Source of the DNA: Apostichopus japonicus
Taxonomy: Eukaryota; Echinodermata; Holothuroidea; Aspidochirotida; Stichopodidae
Direction: 5' to 3'
NCBI RefSeq assembly: GCF_037975245.1
Contig: NC_092562.1
Location: 14,205,521-14,267,520 of the forward strand
DNA length: 62,000 bases
Part shown: positions 1 through 12,033 of the stretch, one piece after another
Layout of the letters: every line of letters begins with the position of its first letter
Position numbering within the stretch: position 1 is the stretch's first letter
Translations under genes and position numbers: made by a program
Notes under the pieces: model-generated
What the model was told of the DNA's origin: nothing
Databases searched by the model: none
What the model saw: only the letters and a program-made list of their open reading frames with translations

Positions 1-3000
1 AACTTTGGTTATGTTTGTTCTAATTATGACATCTTATGAAAAATTCACAATGATCGTTACCACCTGCAACTGATTCCGACGAATCTACAAATATATACTC
101 ACATTAGCTTTGCAGGTTTGTTCTGGGAGTTCGGCAGGTATAAAATTTTGGTTAAATTTGCTATTTGATTTCGGAAAATGTACCTTGATGAAATGGTTAA
201 AAGGTTAAAAAGTATTATAAGGTTGTCAGTTTAAGTACAATAGAGTCCAATAAATAAAATTACTTTTCTTTTGTACGGTTTACAGAAGATTCGATATTGT
301 GACACTGTGTGTGCAACTATGCTTTTTTATAGTTTGAAGTTTCATGGTGTACATGAACAACAAGTTATTTGACTTTGTGAATTTCACTTTGATCTGAGAA
401 TGTAATTACTCACAGTGTGTCAACGGACGTTAACGACAGCATCCCTTCTGGAATTTCGAGCAAACTGTTACCGTCCAAATATCTTTGTTGTATTAAGAAA
501 AGAACAATTTCAATGAAAGACGTTGACGGTGATTAATGTGACACTAAGGTGATTGTTGTTTATCTGAAAGCATCCCCGTACCAGACCAGGTTTAATAAGA
601 AGTTTATAAAGCCATTTGTTAAGACATCCTATGTCAATAGCAGTTATTGCAAAGATACCAAGAATACATTAACGCAATGAATTCATGTGCTGGTTTTGGT
701 ATTGACACAACTCCATCATTGGAAACGGTTAAAGAATAGTGCCTTATGCAATTCCCTCAAGCCAAATGATGCGGATATATCACTTACAGTTGTTGAAGCC
801 TCCGCAAGTGACTGAATACAGTCGGTGGAATATATTCAAGTTGATTATCGCTCAGCGTTAGTCTCATCATGAAGTGGTTGGTGTATTCAGATGAAAACAG
901 TTCTTCAGGAATCGTAATTAATCTATTAGTTGAAAGATCCCTGTAAAGAAAATAGAAGAAACAATAGTCAGCAACAGTTAAATAGAGAGGTAGTTGCAGT
1001 CAGTGATATGAAGTTGTCTGGCTGTCTCTGTACTCTCTCTTTGAATCTTGTTCGGTCGATTAAGTAATAGTTGTTCACAACAATCGGTCAGAATATCAGT
1101 AAATTATAGCAAGATTAACAGTTCTTGTAGGGAAGATTGCACGCTCTGCAGGTAACTTCCTGGACGGTCAATTTTCATTCAATCAGCGAAGTGATAATAC
1201 ATGCAATATAAGCTAGATTAGGTTCATCGAACACCTAGGAAAAAATTGAACGCCTAGGTTGTGGCCGGTGCTCATTGAAGTAATGCTGCTTAGTAATCGG
1301 AAGGTTCGATACCGAGGCCGAGTCACAGTAAGGTGGGTTTTGCATCCAAGACCAATCTACGGTTTTCCCATCTGAAATGACTTTCTTAATTGGAAAGATT
1401 CTAAATTTGAGTTGAAACTGTTGAATTGGAAGCCAACCGACGTGTAAGTTGTAATCCATAAGCCATTGTTGGTTTCTCCAACATTTGTTGTCGCTAAAGC
1501 GTCGTTAAAATATATGCTGATTCTTATTTTGTTGTAAGAAGGTTTGGTATATATAGGCTAAGTTTTGACGAGAGCTGTGAATGCATCTTCGCTTCACAAG
1601 CGAATATCAGAGGTGAGAAATTTACGATGTTAATGGAATGATCATTTGATTTCAGCTTCCCTCTTGTTATTTTGAAACTCGTGGGGAAAACTCGGTGTGT
1701 GTTAGTAAACTTTCAACGTTGTCGCAAACAAATGGTACACACATAAAACAATTTCTTGCTGTCCTTACGGTTTGACACTCCATAGAGGTCTATTCGCGAG
1801 TTCCTGCTTGCAGGAGGATCTAAAATACATAGATACATAAATACATATAAAAATCCATCACCGCGAAAGAGAGATCTTCGTGGCCTCGCAGTCAAAATCT
1901 TTGTCGATAGATATTATATATCGATTCATGTATTAGAGAATTGATGTATCGAGTTTGACATAATAGGACTGTAAGGGAGTATTATATCTAAGTACTGAGT
2001 GCTCTCGCGCAAATATTCAAAAAGTCTGCGTAATGTTGAGTGCGTAAATCAACTTTGACACGATGCAACCCTAGAATGTATATACTTACAGGTCACGGAT
2101 TATCGAAGTACTGTTGAAAAGTTTGGCTGGTATGGAAATAAGACTCGTATTGGACAGTACTCTGAAAATAGAGGATTAAGTCAAATGAAAGTCCTTAATC
2201 ACCTGAAGTTTTTGTCAATATTCTCGCTAGCAAAATAAATCGACTCGGAAAGAGATAGAATCAGAGATAAAGAGAAAATAAACACTTTTGCACTTTAAAT
2301 ATATCTGGTTGAGATCAACACAAATAATATAGCATTTTTTGGAGGGCACCTTGCATTGAGGTTTCAGCTTTTGTAAAGCTTGTGAAGCATTTAGTTTCTT
2401 CTGCCCCTCAAGAAAATTTAAAAGAGTGCTTCCGTATATACAAGTATAATATCGTATAATTGTGCGATATCATTTTCCTTATTAAACGTGATTGTACGCA
2501 TTTGCAATAATGTGCTAAACTTTCCCTTATGCTAACATTAAACATACTTGGTATTGAAATGATTACTATAATAAAAGGTTATATAGCTGTGGCCATTATA
2601 ACAAGTCTTACAAACTCTGAATCGACGTCAGGTGCTTGAATGTTGAATCGTCAAGCTGTATTAAAGGGTTACTCCTGAAAGGAAAAGAGAGATGTTGTAA
2701 TCTGATATTATTATGATTATTTTTTAAATAAAATGCACGAAAAACAAGACAAGAAAAATAAAATCAAAGAAATCAAGAGTATTTTTTACTACTACGTTAT
2801 GCCGTAAATCGCAACTTCCAACCTCGCATTTTAGTGTTGCTACATTAAATTTGCCCCAAATGTTGGGATCTGGCCGTATAATACTATAGCAGTATGGTTA
2901 CAGTTACCCTGCATCGTGACTTTAATTTGACACATAGCGAGACTTTTCGCAGGTAAAGGAAATAGGATTATGTGTATGTTACTGTTGCAAACATTTAATG

Positions 3001-6000
3001 AAAGCAAAATCAATTTATTAGTATGGTGGAACACATTTTTGTGTTCAAATTCTTGTCTAAACAAACTCTCTAATTGAAGTGATAAAAAATGAGAATAAGA
3101 GAAATAATCTATCATATAAATTAATGGTAACCATGTCTTAATATAGCATTGTGTTGGTGAAGGTCAACACAATGCAATTACATTTATGTTAACACTTACA
3201 TAGAAATCTACAAACTTACATGTAAAACAACCCAATTTGGGAATTAAACATTTCGCCATCGATGTAGGTAATGTTATCAGATGATAATTTTCTGTAAAAA
3301 GATAAAGAAATTACATAAACGATGTTATAACGTAAGAAGAAGAATGATAAACGTAAAATATGGTAAAGATGACAATGGCGATGACGGTTGTAACGATCAT
3401 TGTTATTAAATATATTAGTATTATTTTATCGTCGGCAATGAAAATAATACAAGTTGATAACACATATAGTTTAACTTACAAAGTCGTAAGTTTAGTACAG
3501 CCTCTGATAAGGCCTGTTGGGACGTTTCCCAGCATATCGCATCCGAGCATTGCCCTGTGCATAAGAAAATTTAATAATTTAATGTGCTACATATTTTACC
3601 AATTAAATATCTTTAAAGGTGTTCTTTATTACGAAATAAGTGCTAGAGTGACCGAATCTATTTACCTTAAAGCACACCACCATCGTTAGTACAACATGAG
3701 CAGCAACTTATTGCACTCTTTTACTCAGCAATGCACGTTATCTCTTGAGAAATGTTCGTTTGAAAATCTCATTAATCAGCCTATAGTGTTGTGAATTGTT
3801 TTGTTTTTTTGCGTTAGTAGGTAACAATTTAAAAGAACTTTATACAATATTTATACTTACTTATTTGGAGTATTCGACAATAAAATCCAATACCATCTAA
3901 TGCCACTCATGTACATCTAACACCTCCACGAATATGACTGACTGGATGCAACTGTAAATCTGACTGTATGCCAACTTAGCTAGCAGATTAGATTCACGTA
4001 ATTGTCCACAAAGTCCACAAATGTAAAAAAAAACGTTCGTACTAAATTCAGCAGCTTCATTAAATAATAATGTAGATAGAACAGGTAAAAATATAACTTG
4101 TATCATATATACTTGTGTATATAGTATACAAAATATATGATTTGGTTATTAACTGACATTAGATGACAGAAAGTTCATATCCACTGTCTGAGACAATAAA
4201 CCCTGGATGGTGCTCCATACTATTTCAGGAACATATGACCAGCTATAATAGTCTCAAGTTAGTTATAGTTTGTTATTTTAACAGTCTATAGAAGTACAAC
4301 CATTACATATGATCAGCTATAATAGTATCATGTTAGTTATATTTTGTTATTTTAACAGACTATGGAAGTAACAACCACTTACACGGGATCGGCTATGATA
4401 TTTTAATGTTAGTTATAGTTTGTTACTTTAACAGACTATTGAAGTAACAACCACTTACAGTTTCTGCAAACTCTCGCAAACTAGATTCAAAGCCCCCTCA
4501 TCAATGTGACGAAGATTCCGATTCAAGCTCAGTCTCCTATTAAGTAATGAAATATTGTGTAAGATGGATAAGAACAATAATGATATGAATAATGGGATAA
4601 TACAAATTATTTTGAATTTCCAAGTCCAATACAACAGTGTGAAGAATATATCATCCAACTCCGTTGCAATACAGTCCAGTACATTTACTCAAAATTTATT
4701 CATTTATTTTTTTCAGTACCAATGAAAGGGGTACGCCAGATTCCTTTAAAATATCTTGTTGTATGCAACATAGTGGACGAGCGTAACTTTACAAAATTGG
4801 TATTCATGTTCACTGAATGGTTTGACAGATTTTTCAGCTGTGAGCTTCATAGCCACAATCTCCCCAGAAGTACTGTCAGGAAAACAAAATCTCATCTTGC
4901 GAAGGTACATCCTTATTTGATTAATATGACATATCAGCGGCGTGAAATGTCATAATTACATTATTATTATAATAATAATAATAATAATAATAACGATATT
5001 AAAACCTTACTGCAACAAACGGCCATATAAAAAAAAAGAGTTTCTGTTTAAGCAACTTAATGTAGGAACAATTGTGACCGAAAGGCAAGCATTCCTTTTC
5101 AATAAACATTCAGCTTGGGAAACAGACCATCAAATTAAAAACGTTTACTTTACTTGTAACTGTCTCCTAACATCAAGAGTCTCAATAAGTTTATGCCTTT
5201 ATGCTTTTAAGAGACCTTACACCATGGAATGCAGTAAAACCTTAGCAGAACGACGTCATTTCCATTCTTCTGGGTCAAAATAAACCTGGTTTCAATGTAC
5301 TTACATTTAACTTAAGTTGACGTGACTGTGACGTCAATTCTCAGATGATCAGGCAAGACGCAAGATTTGCATAAGAGTTTATTCTTTGTCTGAAAAAAAC
5401 CCTCACGAAATAAATCAAAGTATGAATGAATACAAATCATCATATGGAAACAATTGCGTAACGTATTCAGAAATGACTGATAACGATACCAAAAAGAAAA
5501 AAACGACAACAATTGTCTGTATCGCTACTTCTTTGATAGTTTGAAACTTTATTTAATAGATGCGATACTATAGGATACTGCTACATTTCCCCCGTTATAC
5601 GTACAAATCGAACAGTCGTGGAAGAAAACCCAAGCTGTGTTGATTAATCCGATGGAAAAGATTGTTTCGTAAATCACTGCGAAAGAATATCAATAAAGAA
5701 AAAGAAGTAGAAAAACAAAGACGAAGGCAATACATAAATGCATTTAACATAATTTGTTATAGTATTAAAAGTAAGGCCAGTCATTGTATGTGAAAAAGGG
5801 CATGTCTCAAGAATTTAATAATTGTCTCGAAAGAGAACAAAAAACTGTTTGGTATTTTAGCACTTAAACGGCTTAATAAATACAAAATAAAACAATACGA
5901 CATTACAATATAGGAATGAATACATTAAACGACATTGGGTTTAACGATGGCATTTATAAAAGTGTCAAAATGTACTTACAGGAGAGTTAGTTTGGAACAA

Positions 6001-6825
6001 TTTCGTGTAATATAATCTGGCAGGAAGGCAACGCGATTGCTATGTAAGTTCCTGAATATTAAAAACGAAGAAGACATGATAAAAGAACAAACACGGTTGC
6101 AATTTGTCATAAATATGTAGATGAAGCGGTTGCAGATACTTAGCACTATTACATGATACAAAAATGAAATCGAAACTTGCTTGAGTGACTGTCACAACCA
6201 CGTTTCCATGATGTACGCTTGGTACTAACAATTATTATTATCGATGATTTCTGAGTGTCCGATGAATTAAAGTTTCGTCTTTTCTAGCTGGCCATTATAA
6301 GGGTCAACAATTTGGTAACAGAAGTGAACGTTTGTCGACAAAAACCGAAGCTATGCCTCATATAACTGACTTGTGAATAGGGATACATTCTTTTACTCAT
6401 TGACACGTCAGGTAGGCCTTATCGCACGATTGCGATTAACCTACTGGCAACGTTGTTTTCATTTGTACATATCGTACACACAAGGTACCCAGTTGTCCTT
6501 ACGCATTGATTTAAGTTTGTTGTTTTCCATGTTGGTTACACCTATCGTGTATCATTTAGTTTGAGAGATTAGTATCAAATTAGTTTCGAGCTGGTGAACA
6601 GAGCTGTTCCTAAGGACACACTTGTAACAGTGCACTTAATAATTCTACTGTGATGTTTAACATAAGGCCTTCGTTGATTGGCTCACAGGTTAATAGTAAG
6701 ACTAGCGTATAAAGGCAGTGAGCGAATGGGCCACTCGCCGAAATGTCGAGCGTAATGCATGTTTTACTCGCCAGTCGCAACATTCTAGTCGCCATTGGCG
6801 AGTTGGCTACCGTATTTGTCGAGGC

Positions 6826-6868
<43 letters not shown>

Positions 6869-9685
6869 TTTAAATTTTTAATTGTTTGATAAATAGGCGA
6901 CTGGCAACAACTGACCTGGAACAGAACGTGTGTCTAGAAGATGTGGTGTTCTAGGTCTGTTACACGCCTAGATCAGATTATACCAGTTCACTAAGTGGTG
7001 ACCCAAAAAGTGTTTTCCTTTCTACAAAATCTTCAAATTTAAGGTTTAAACTCACACTTCCTCAAGATGTTCGCATTGGCTGAAAATCAGATCAATTCTT
7101 TCCAGAAGGTTGTTGTTAGCAATTCTAAAGAAATATAAAAGAAGTCCGTTGGCGACATGTGTATAATGAACTTTTAAACTTGTAGATGTTTTGTAGCAGT
7201 TTTGTTTATTCAGAAAGGTTTACAAACTTAGTTCTGGTAGTCTTAAACTACAATAAAGTGTAAATGTTTCCAATTTAAGTTTTTATCACTATGAAATGCA
7301 TTAACGGTATTTCAGATGTAGTTTTCACAATTATAGCCTGTTTTATTTGGTAGTAAATTTATAATATGCTCGTACATATATAAATTTGAGAGACGGACCT
7401 TTCTCTAAACGACCAATTTCTCCAAAGTTTCAGGTGCATTTTAAATCATCTAAGGCATAGACCTACTGAGTACAATTGAAGATGGTTAAGTATATCCCAA
7501 GCATTATGAACAAACATTGACTTACATTTTTTTCAAACTTGTTGGTGGAATAAATGGTTCTGTCACGGAGTTCATTCCGATTGTGCTGTCAAACAATTGA
7601 AACCAACTATTAATTAGTTGTAATATTTTCTTTGTTAATTTGACAAAGATATCCCCATCACAGCGTATTTGTGTATTCTAGAGGTTCTAACTAAACCAAT
7701 AAGGGGAATATGAATCTCGATGTAGGATGGAGACCCGACAAAGAGAGAGAAAGAGGAAGTGGTCAAGGGTCACATTGTTGTCGAGCATTTGTCCTTCTGT
7801 TGATTTTGTTCACAATACATCCCAATATTCTCGTTGGCATTATAAATGAACTTGTATTGGGGAGTAACAACCAATCTTGCATTATTATACAATGGGACAT
7901 AGTATTACAATATACTTTGTTCCTGGTATGATTCTCTAAAGATTTTAGGAATTGTTACATTGCCAGAAGTTACGACTAGGCTTTTTCCCCCACTCATAAT
8001 TATCTATGGAGGAAAGAACATTCCGATGTGTTCCATCGTAACTGAAGGTGGACCAAACAAGCATTTAAATCCGACCACACAAAGTATACTCACAGTTTGA
8101 ACAGTACAGCAAAATATCTAAAATAATTCTTCGGTATACATGAGATTCCATTGTTCTCTAAGTTACTGTGGAAAGAATAATCAGCGTTTACCTTTAATGC
8201 TATAGTGTAACCATGACTTTCTATCGATTCGTTTTGGATATCTCTCAATAACAAGAAGAAGGTGTAAAGGACAGTAAGAAACACCAAAGAGAAAATTATG
8301 TTCAAATAATTTGTTAAACTGCACTACATGGAACCTTGACCCAGCACACATACACCATCGTCCTCCCTACGGTCCTGGGGAAAGGGCAGGGGGTTATATT
8401 AGTTTATTCCTACCGTTAGACTTTGTTAAAGTTTACGATTCCTTCGGTTCTTACAAGACATGCGGATAAAATGCAGTTTGTCTTTACCAAAATAACCATA
8501 TCGATGTCAATGATGAAACTAACTATTAGGTGCTCGAGCTGTCCAAACTTTTCTGTGATCATTTCGAAGATGTGCAAATTCTTCGAAGTGGTATTCTTCA
8601 CACGGACCGCACCCGTGATACGTATCTCTCCTCCACCCACAATTCGATAGAAACAAAAAGCAATCTGAAAATACCCACTTAGTTTAGCATTGATCTCTAT
8701 GATGGGATATCTGATGTATTATGTATGGCCTATAAGAAAACCGCCGGCCTACAGAGATTCTTTATATGAAACTAAGAAGAAATGATTCATTTTGCAATAA
8801 ATTAAATACATACATGGTGTAAGTGTCATTCGGTATACATGATGGAACTGCTGTTAGATTCCTATTGGAACAATTGACATTTCGGCTCACACATTTGCAA
8901 ACCTCGCAGACGTTGGAATCTAAGGACAAATTTCAAAGAAGTGAAATTTATTGATAGCAACATCAATAAAGCATCCGTATATTTAATACTGACTTCATTT
9001 GGTTGTGTCCATGACTAGACATGTCACACAACACTGTAAATATTAACCAAGATTGGGCTTTCCTCAGAGCGGTACGATTTGCCTTCTAGGCTAAGCGTAG
9101 AAGGGATCATTTCAATATGATCATTTTCAATTTTGTATTTATATTATTATTATTTTCGCTGAAGCAACTGAGAAGTTCTTGTCTTAATTATTTATTAAAC
9201 ATTGCACGTATAATTGCTCTGAAATGTTACTATTAAATATGACAAAATTAATCAAAATGCGAACATATTATACGACAGGTTAAATGCTGATCAAAGACCG
9301 GCGGCTATTTGAAATAATTCGCTTTCGCCTCATACCCTTGGATTATTAGTACAACTTGTGCCTGGTTTGAACTGTCATCATAAAAATAAGTCTGGTGATT
9401 ATGAAAGAACGAACTGTATGACAATGCTCTCAATTTACCAGCAATGCTATTAAACACTGCAAGATAGAGAAACTCAAATGTGCAAGAAGCAAGGTAAATG
9501 TTCCAGATATTGCTACGGAATGATACTCTCTCTCACTCTCTCTCTTTCTCCGGCTGAGATTTATGCCTTTAATGGTAACATTTTGTCCCTCACTTACCTA
9601 ATAAGCGACAAGGATCGTTTCCAGAGATCACGAAGATGGCGGTGATGGCAACCATTAAAGCAAAACAAAGTTGCGAGATGTCCAT
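1..9685 (-). CDS. LRR receptor, gene B (5' part, 13 exons; continues off the left edge)
   Basis: Paralogue of gene A in tandem, same strand. Exons: 9598-9685, 8814-8919, 8094-8165, 7526-7585, 5980-6051, 4459-4536, 3480-3554, 3220-3291, 2612-2674, 2090-2161, 788-940, 414-482, 103-160. Every exon has the same length as its partner in gene A, giving 1,038 nt and 346 codons with no stop: signal peptide, LRRNT and the full LRR array. All acceptors and donors seen are canonical, including that of exon 11, which is lost in gene A. The window's first bases align with the gene A intron just 3' of exon 13, so exon 14 should begin about 13 bp outside the window. The stalk and membrane region of gene B are not visible. 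Confidence 0.8.
103..160 (-). CDS. Gene B exon 13: last LRR
   Basis: 58 nt, phase 2 to 0, KFNQNFIPAELPEQTCKAN. Last gene B exon inside the window. It has a cysteine where gene A has tyrosine (TCKA against SYKA). Confidence 0.7.
414..482 (-). CDS. Gene B exon 12: LRR
   Basis: 69 nt, YLDGNSLLEIPEGMLSLTSV then DTL. Donor gtgagt. Confidence 0.84.
788..940 (-). CDS. Gene B exon 11: double LRR
   Basis: 153 nt, two LRRs (starts DLSTNRLITIPEELFSSEYT; second repeat LTLSDNQLEYIPPTVF). The acceptor here is the canonical ctttacag, unlike gene A. Confidence 0.84.
1775..1850 (+). mobile_element. SINE 3' tail in a gene B intron
   Basis: Carries gcgagttcctgcttgcagga followed by an (ATACAT)-like tail, shared with 16,861-16,905, 37,975-38,013 and 51,680-51,725. 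The matching gene A intron (near 24,440) lacks the SINE-derived part and joins directly at the aaatacat tail. Confidence 0.6.
2090..2161 (-). CDS. Gene B exon 10: LRR
   Basis: 72 nt, VLSNTSLISIPAKLFNSTSI then IRDL. Canonical splice sites. Confidence 0.8.
2612..2674 (-). CDS. Gene B exon 9: short LRR
   Basis: 63 nt, SNPLIQLDDSTFKHLTSIQS then L. No protein difference from gene A was seen in this exon. Confidence 0.78.
3220..3291 (-). CDS. Gene B exon 8: LRR
   Basis: 72 nt, KLSSDNITYIDGEMFNSQIG then LFYM. Acceptor ttttttacag. Confidence 0.78.
3480..3554 (-). CDS. Gene B exon 7: LRR
   Basis: 75 nt, AMLGCDMLGNVPTGLIRGCT then KLTTL. Canonical splice sites. Confidence 0.78.
4231..4458 (-). repeat. 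Three 76-bp intronic repeats with donor-like sites (gene B)
   Basis: Units 4231-4306, 4307-4382 and 4383-4458. On the minus strand each begins gtaagtggttgttact or a close variant (the third is gtaatggttgtact). The first is the real donor of exon 6. Confidence 0.85.
4459..4536 (-). CDS. Gene B exon 6: LRR
   Basis: 78 nt, RLSLNRNLRHIDEGALNLVC then ESLQKL. Followed by three 76-bp intronic repeats carrying donor-like sites. Confidence 0.82.
5980..6051 (-). CDS. Gene B exon 5: LRR
   Basis: 72 nt, NLHSNRVAFLPDYITRNCSK then LTLL. Differs from gene A by I to V at the seventh residue. Confidence 0.82.
6113..6827. other. Extra segment of about 700 bp in a gene B intron
   Basis: Gene A goes straight from tcataaatatgta into its AT tract near 28,800, while gene B has this extra stretch first. 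It includes a short stretch rich in actcgcc and ggcgagt near 6,730-6,810. No coding content was recognised. Confidence 0.55.
6828..6868. repeat. (AT)n microsatellite
   Basis: Uninterrupted AT dinucleotide run in an intron of gene B; the gene A counterpart near 28,790 is much shorter. Confidence 0.9.
7526..7585 (-). CDS. Gene B exon 4: short LRR
   Basis: 60 nt, phase 2 to 2, TIGMNSVTEPFIPPTSLKK. Same short form as in gene A. Confidence 0.7.
8094..8165 (-). CDS. Gene B exon 3: LRR
   Basis: 72 nt, NLENNGISCIPKNYFRYFAV then LFKL. It matches gene A exon 3. Confidence 0.8.
8814..8919 (-). CDS. Gene B exon 2: LRR N-terminal cap
   Basis: 106 nt. DSNVCEVCKCVSRNVNCSNR then NLTAVPSCIPNDTYTM. The extra cysteine in SCIP replaces a histidine of gene A. 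Confidence 0.82.
9598..9685 (-). CDS. Gene B exon 1: signal peptide
   Basis: ATG at 9683-9685. Encodes MDISQLCFALMVAITAIFVI then SGNDPCRLL, 88 nt, phase 1, donor gtaagtg. Confidence 0.83.
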
Positions 9686-10466
9686 TGTAACGTAAAGTAA
9701 ACTCAAATTGACTCTGCTTGTAGGTGACAAGCGATATTAATAATAGTTATTACATATACTGCTTCATCGCCAAAGTGGACTAGTGTAATACGTGTAGCGA
9801 TTGACATAATTCACAGACTTGTATTGATATGTTATACTGAATAGTTTCGCGTCAACAAAGAACGTAGCCGTAAGGAAATAAACCCAATAATGCTATGAAA
9901 CCGAAATTGAGGAAATTAATTGAGTGATAATTGCGCGTTCATTATGACAATAAGAATATAATTTATTATGACAGGTACCGAAGACGAGTGCTACATGTTA
10001 AGACAAAGAGAAAATGAAACTGCCTGAGTATGTCATGTAAGGGGTGAGACGTTATCTTTGCCCACAATGACAGTAGGGCATTAATATGTTATTAAATTAA
10101 GGCACTTCCAATTTTCATGAAACTAGGATGTTCATTTTAAAGACTACATTAAACAAACTTGCCAGTCGATTAAAATGACCTCATATTTTTGCTACAGTTT
10201 CACTTTTGGTACAAACCACGTCAACTCCAAAAACGTTGTTATCTGGAAGCCACTGGGAATTGAATGCAAATTTCACTAGCCTGCGGATGCTGAGAATACC
10301 TTGCTCTTGCATATCATCAGAATACATCTTCCCACTGCATCCTTTTTAAAACATTTCAATAAGGTATAGATAGCACGGTTTAATCACATCAGAAGGTAAA
10401 GGGTTTTGCTAAATAGGTCACCGGGTAAGAATTCGATAGCCATTAATAGTAAAGAGCTTCTATAAT
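9686..10466. other. 5' flank of gene B
   Basis: Homologous to 31,822-32,660 upstream of gene A, so any shared promoter lies here. No clear TATA box or other factor site could be fixed. Unit 1 has a piece of about 170 bp (10,056-10,225) missing from unit 2, and unit 2 has a piece of about 240 bp (32,088-32,328) missing here. Confidence 0.5.
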
Positions 10467-10771
10467 CAGGTGCTTAGTAGCCAGGAATATGCCAGGGAGG
10501 GGCGAACATGTAGGCAAACTATCAGCGCCGTAGATTCTGCATTGAAAACAATCTTAGCGTAGCGCCGCCGTGACTTGGCGCTACGCGTGCAAGAAAATTC
10601 GGGCTGAAAATGCCTCCCAGATCGCTGAAAATGGCACTTCCCAGGCCTTTTAAGTTGTATCTAAGCTTGAAATTACTAGCAATATCATAAAAACGTACAA
10701 ACAAAATATGCTCAAGGGGGGGGGGGGGTGGCGGGGCGGTCGCCCCCTTCGCCCCATTGGCTACGCGCCTG
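10467..10771. mobile_element. hAT-type MITE (unit 1 copy)
   Basis: Ends match the better-preserved copy at 32,661-32,948 (caggtgcttagtagcc against ggctacgcgcctg). Inside is the palindrome gcgtagcgcc ... ggcgctacgc near 10,556-10,587 and a long G run. It sits at the same place upstream of the receptor gene as in unit 2, so it is older than the duplication. Confidence 0.72.
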
Positions 10772-10993
10772 CCTTTAAAACACATATAAATAGTCTAGAA
10801 CGTGTGCAGCCCAGATTTTCGATAGACTCATTTCGAGGGTCTGCAAAGTCGACCTTGCTCTAAGGAAGGAAACGGCTACTACCAACACGTTCATCTAGAA
10901 ATTTATATTTTATATATTTTTCATCGTTATCGTTTTGCTGCCGTTTATATGGTCAAATGGTTACGTCATTCCACTGAACAACGGAAACGACTC

Positions 10994-11335
10994 TTCTACG
11001 TGTGTCTGTCATTCAGCACCTGAAACTCACAGAGAACACAGTTACTTTTGTAAATCTTAAAGTTGTGTACCAAAGTAAAAACTGGGATCGTGCTATGAAT
11101 CGGTAGCATGTGCTACGAGGTTTACAGTGCATGAGAACTGAGGATATGTGTAATTTCAACTAATCCAGATGTTGGGATTACAAATATTCTCTGTTCTTAC
11201 TGTAAACCTAATAAGCACATGATACCGAAATATCAGATTTGTCAACGTATCCATTTTTTTACTGTGGTACAAACTTTTAAGATTTACAGTAGTTACTGTA
11301 ATTTCTCTGGGAATCTGCTGAAAGTACAGGTAAAC
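10994..11335. mobile_element. Fold-back MITE
   Basis: Two arms of about 150 bp pair imperfectly around 11,155-11,170. They share sequence with 20,178-20,462 and with a half copy at 35,590-35,735 (core ggtagcatgtgctac and ggtttacagtaagaactga). Confidence 0.65.
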
Positions 11336-11339
11336 GCCC

Positions 11340-11845
11340 AAAAATAACTTATGCAGATAATCCGTAATGCCTCCATGATATGTTTGGCTGTCACGGTGGG
11401 AATGCAGTCAATGAAACCGGTTTTTTTCGGTTTTTAATTAAAAGGAGTTCGGTTTTGTCAATTAAAAATAAAATAAACGTTTAATATATTGAGTGAACTA
11501 ATTTTGCGTTTCTCTTCTTCATCCACTTGCTAGACCTTATCATTTTGTTTCTCCTGTTCTCTCTCTTCTCCTATTTTCTACTTCATCTGACTCTTCGACT
11601 TGGTTTAACTCTTTCCTCTTTGTTTCTCTTCTTCCTTCTCGACATTTCCCACCACTTTCGTCTTCGTGTTCTTAGTTCTTCATCCCCAATTTGTCAATAT
11701 TCCGGTTGACCCCTCTCACCCTCCCTCAACTATGTTCAAGGCAATACGTTTTGCTCCTTCATTATGTCCATGCCCTCTTCTTGCCGATAAGATTAAGTAA
11801 TGATTGAAATTTTGGTTAAAAGCTACATACTTTTCTTCTCTCTGA
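11340..11845. other. Gene-free stretch
   Basis: Pyrimidine-rich around 11,510-11,720. The open frame there is explained by composition (leucine, serine and phenylalanine only). No feature seen. Confidence 0.5.
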
Positions 11846-12033
11846 ATATGTTCAACAACATACCGGTCAGGTTGGTACGGCGCTAGCTGTCGTCAGAGAT
11901 GTAAACTACTTGAACCACCATGACTGTGATCCCGAGACTGGTAGATGTTCTGTACCATGTCCTAATGGGTACACCGGGTTTAACTGCCAAATGATTGAAG
12001 AACTAACGACCAGCTTGATAACTACACATTTAT
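11846..12033 (+). pseudogene. EGF-like module, frameshifted
   Basis: One frame reads CSTTYRSGWYGASCRQRC; after a one-base slip near 11,902 another frame reads NYLNHHDCDPETGRCSVPCP then NGYTGFNCQ and runs to a stop at 12,031-12,033. The joined pattern is that of repeated EGF modules of scavenger-receptor or MEGF-type proteins. The frame break, and the lack of neighbouring exons, make it a fragment of a gene or pseudogene. It has no counterpart in unit 2. Confidence 0.55.

Noticed and set aside
10522-10785. Minus-strand open frame ending in a proline run (also 32,744-32,965)
   Set aside because: It is the hAT MITE read through its G run; there is no independent evidence of coding.
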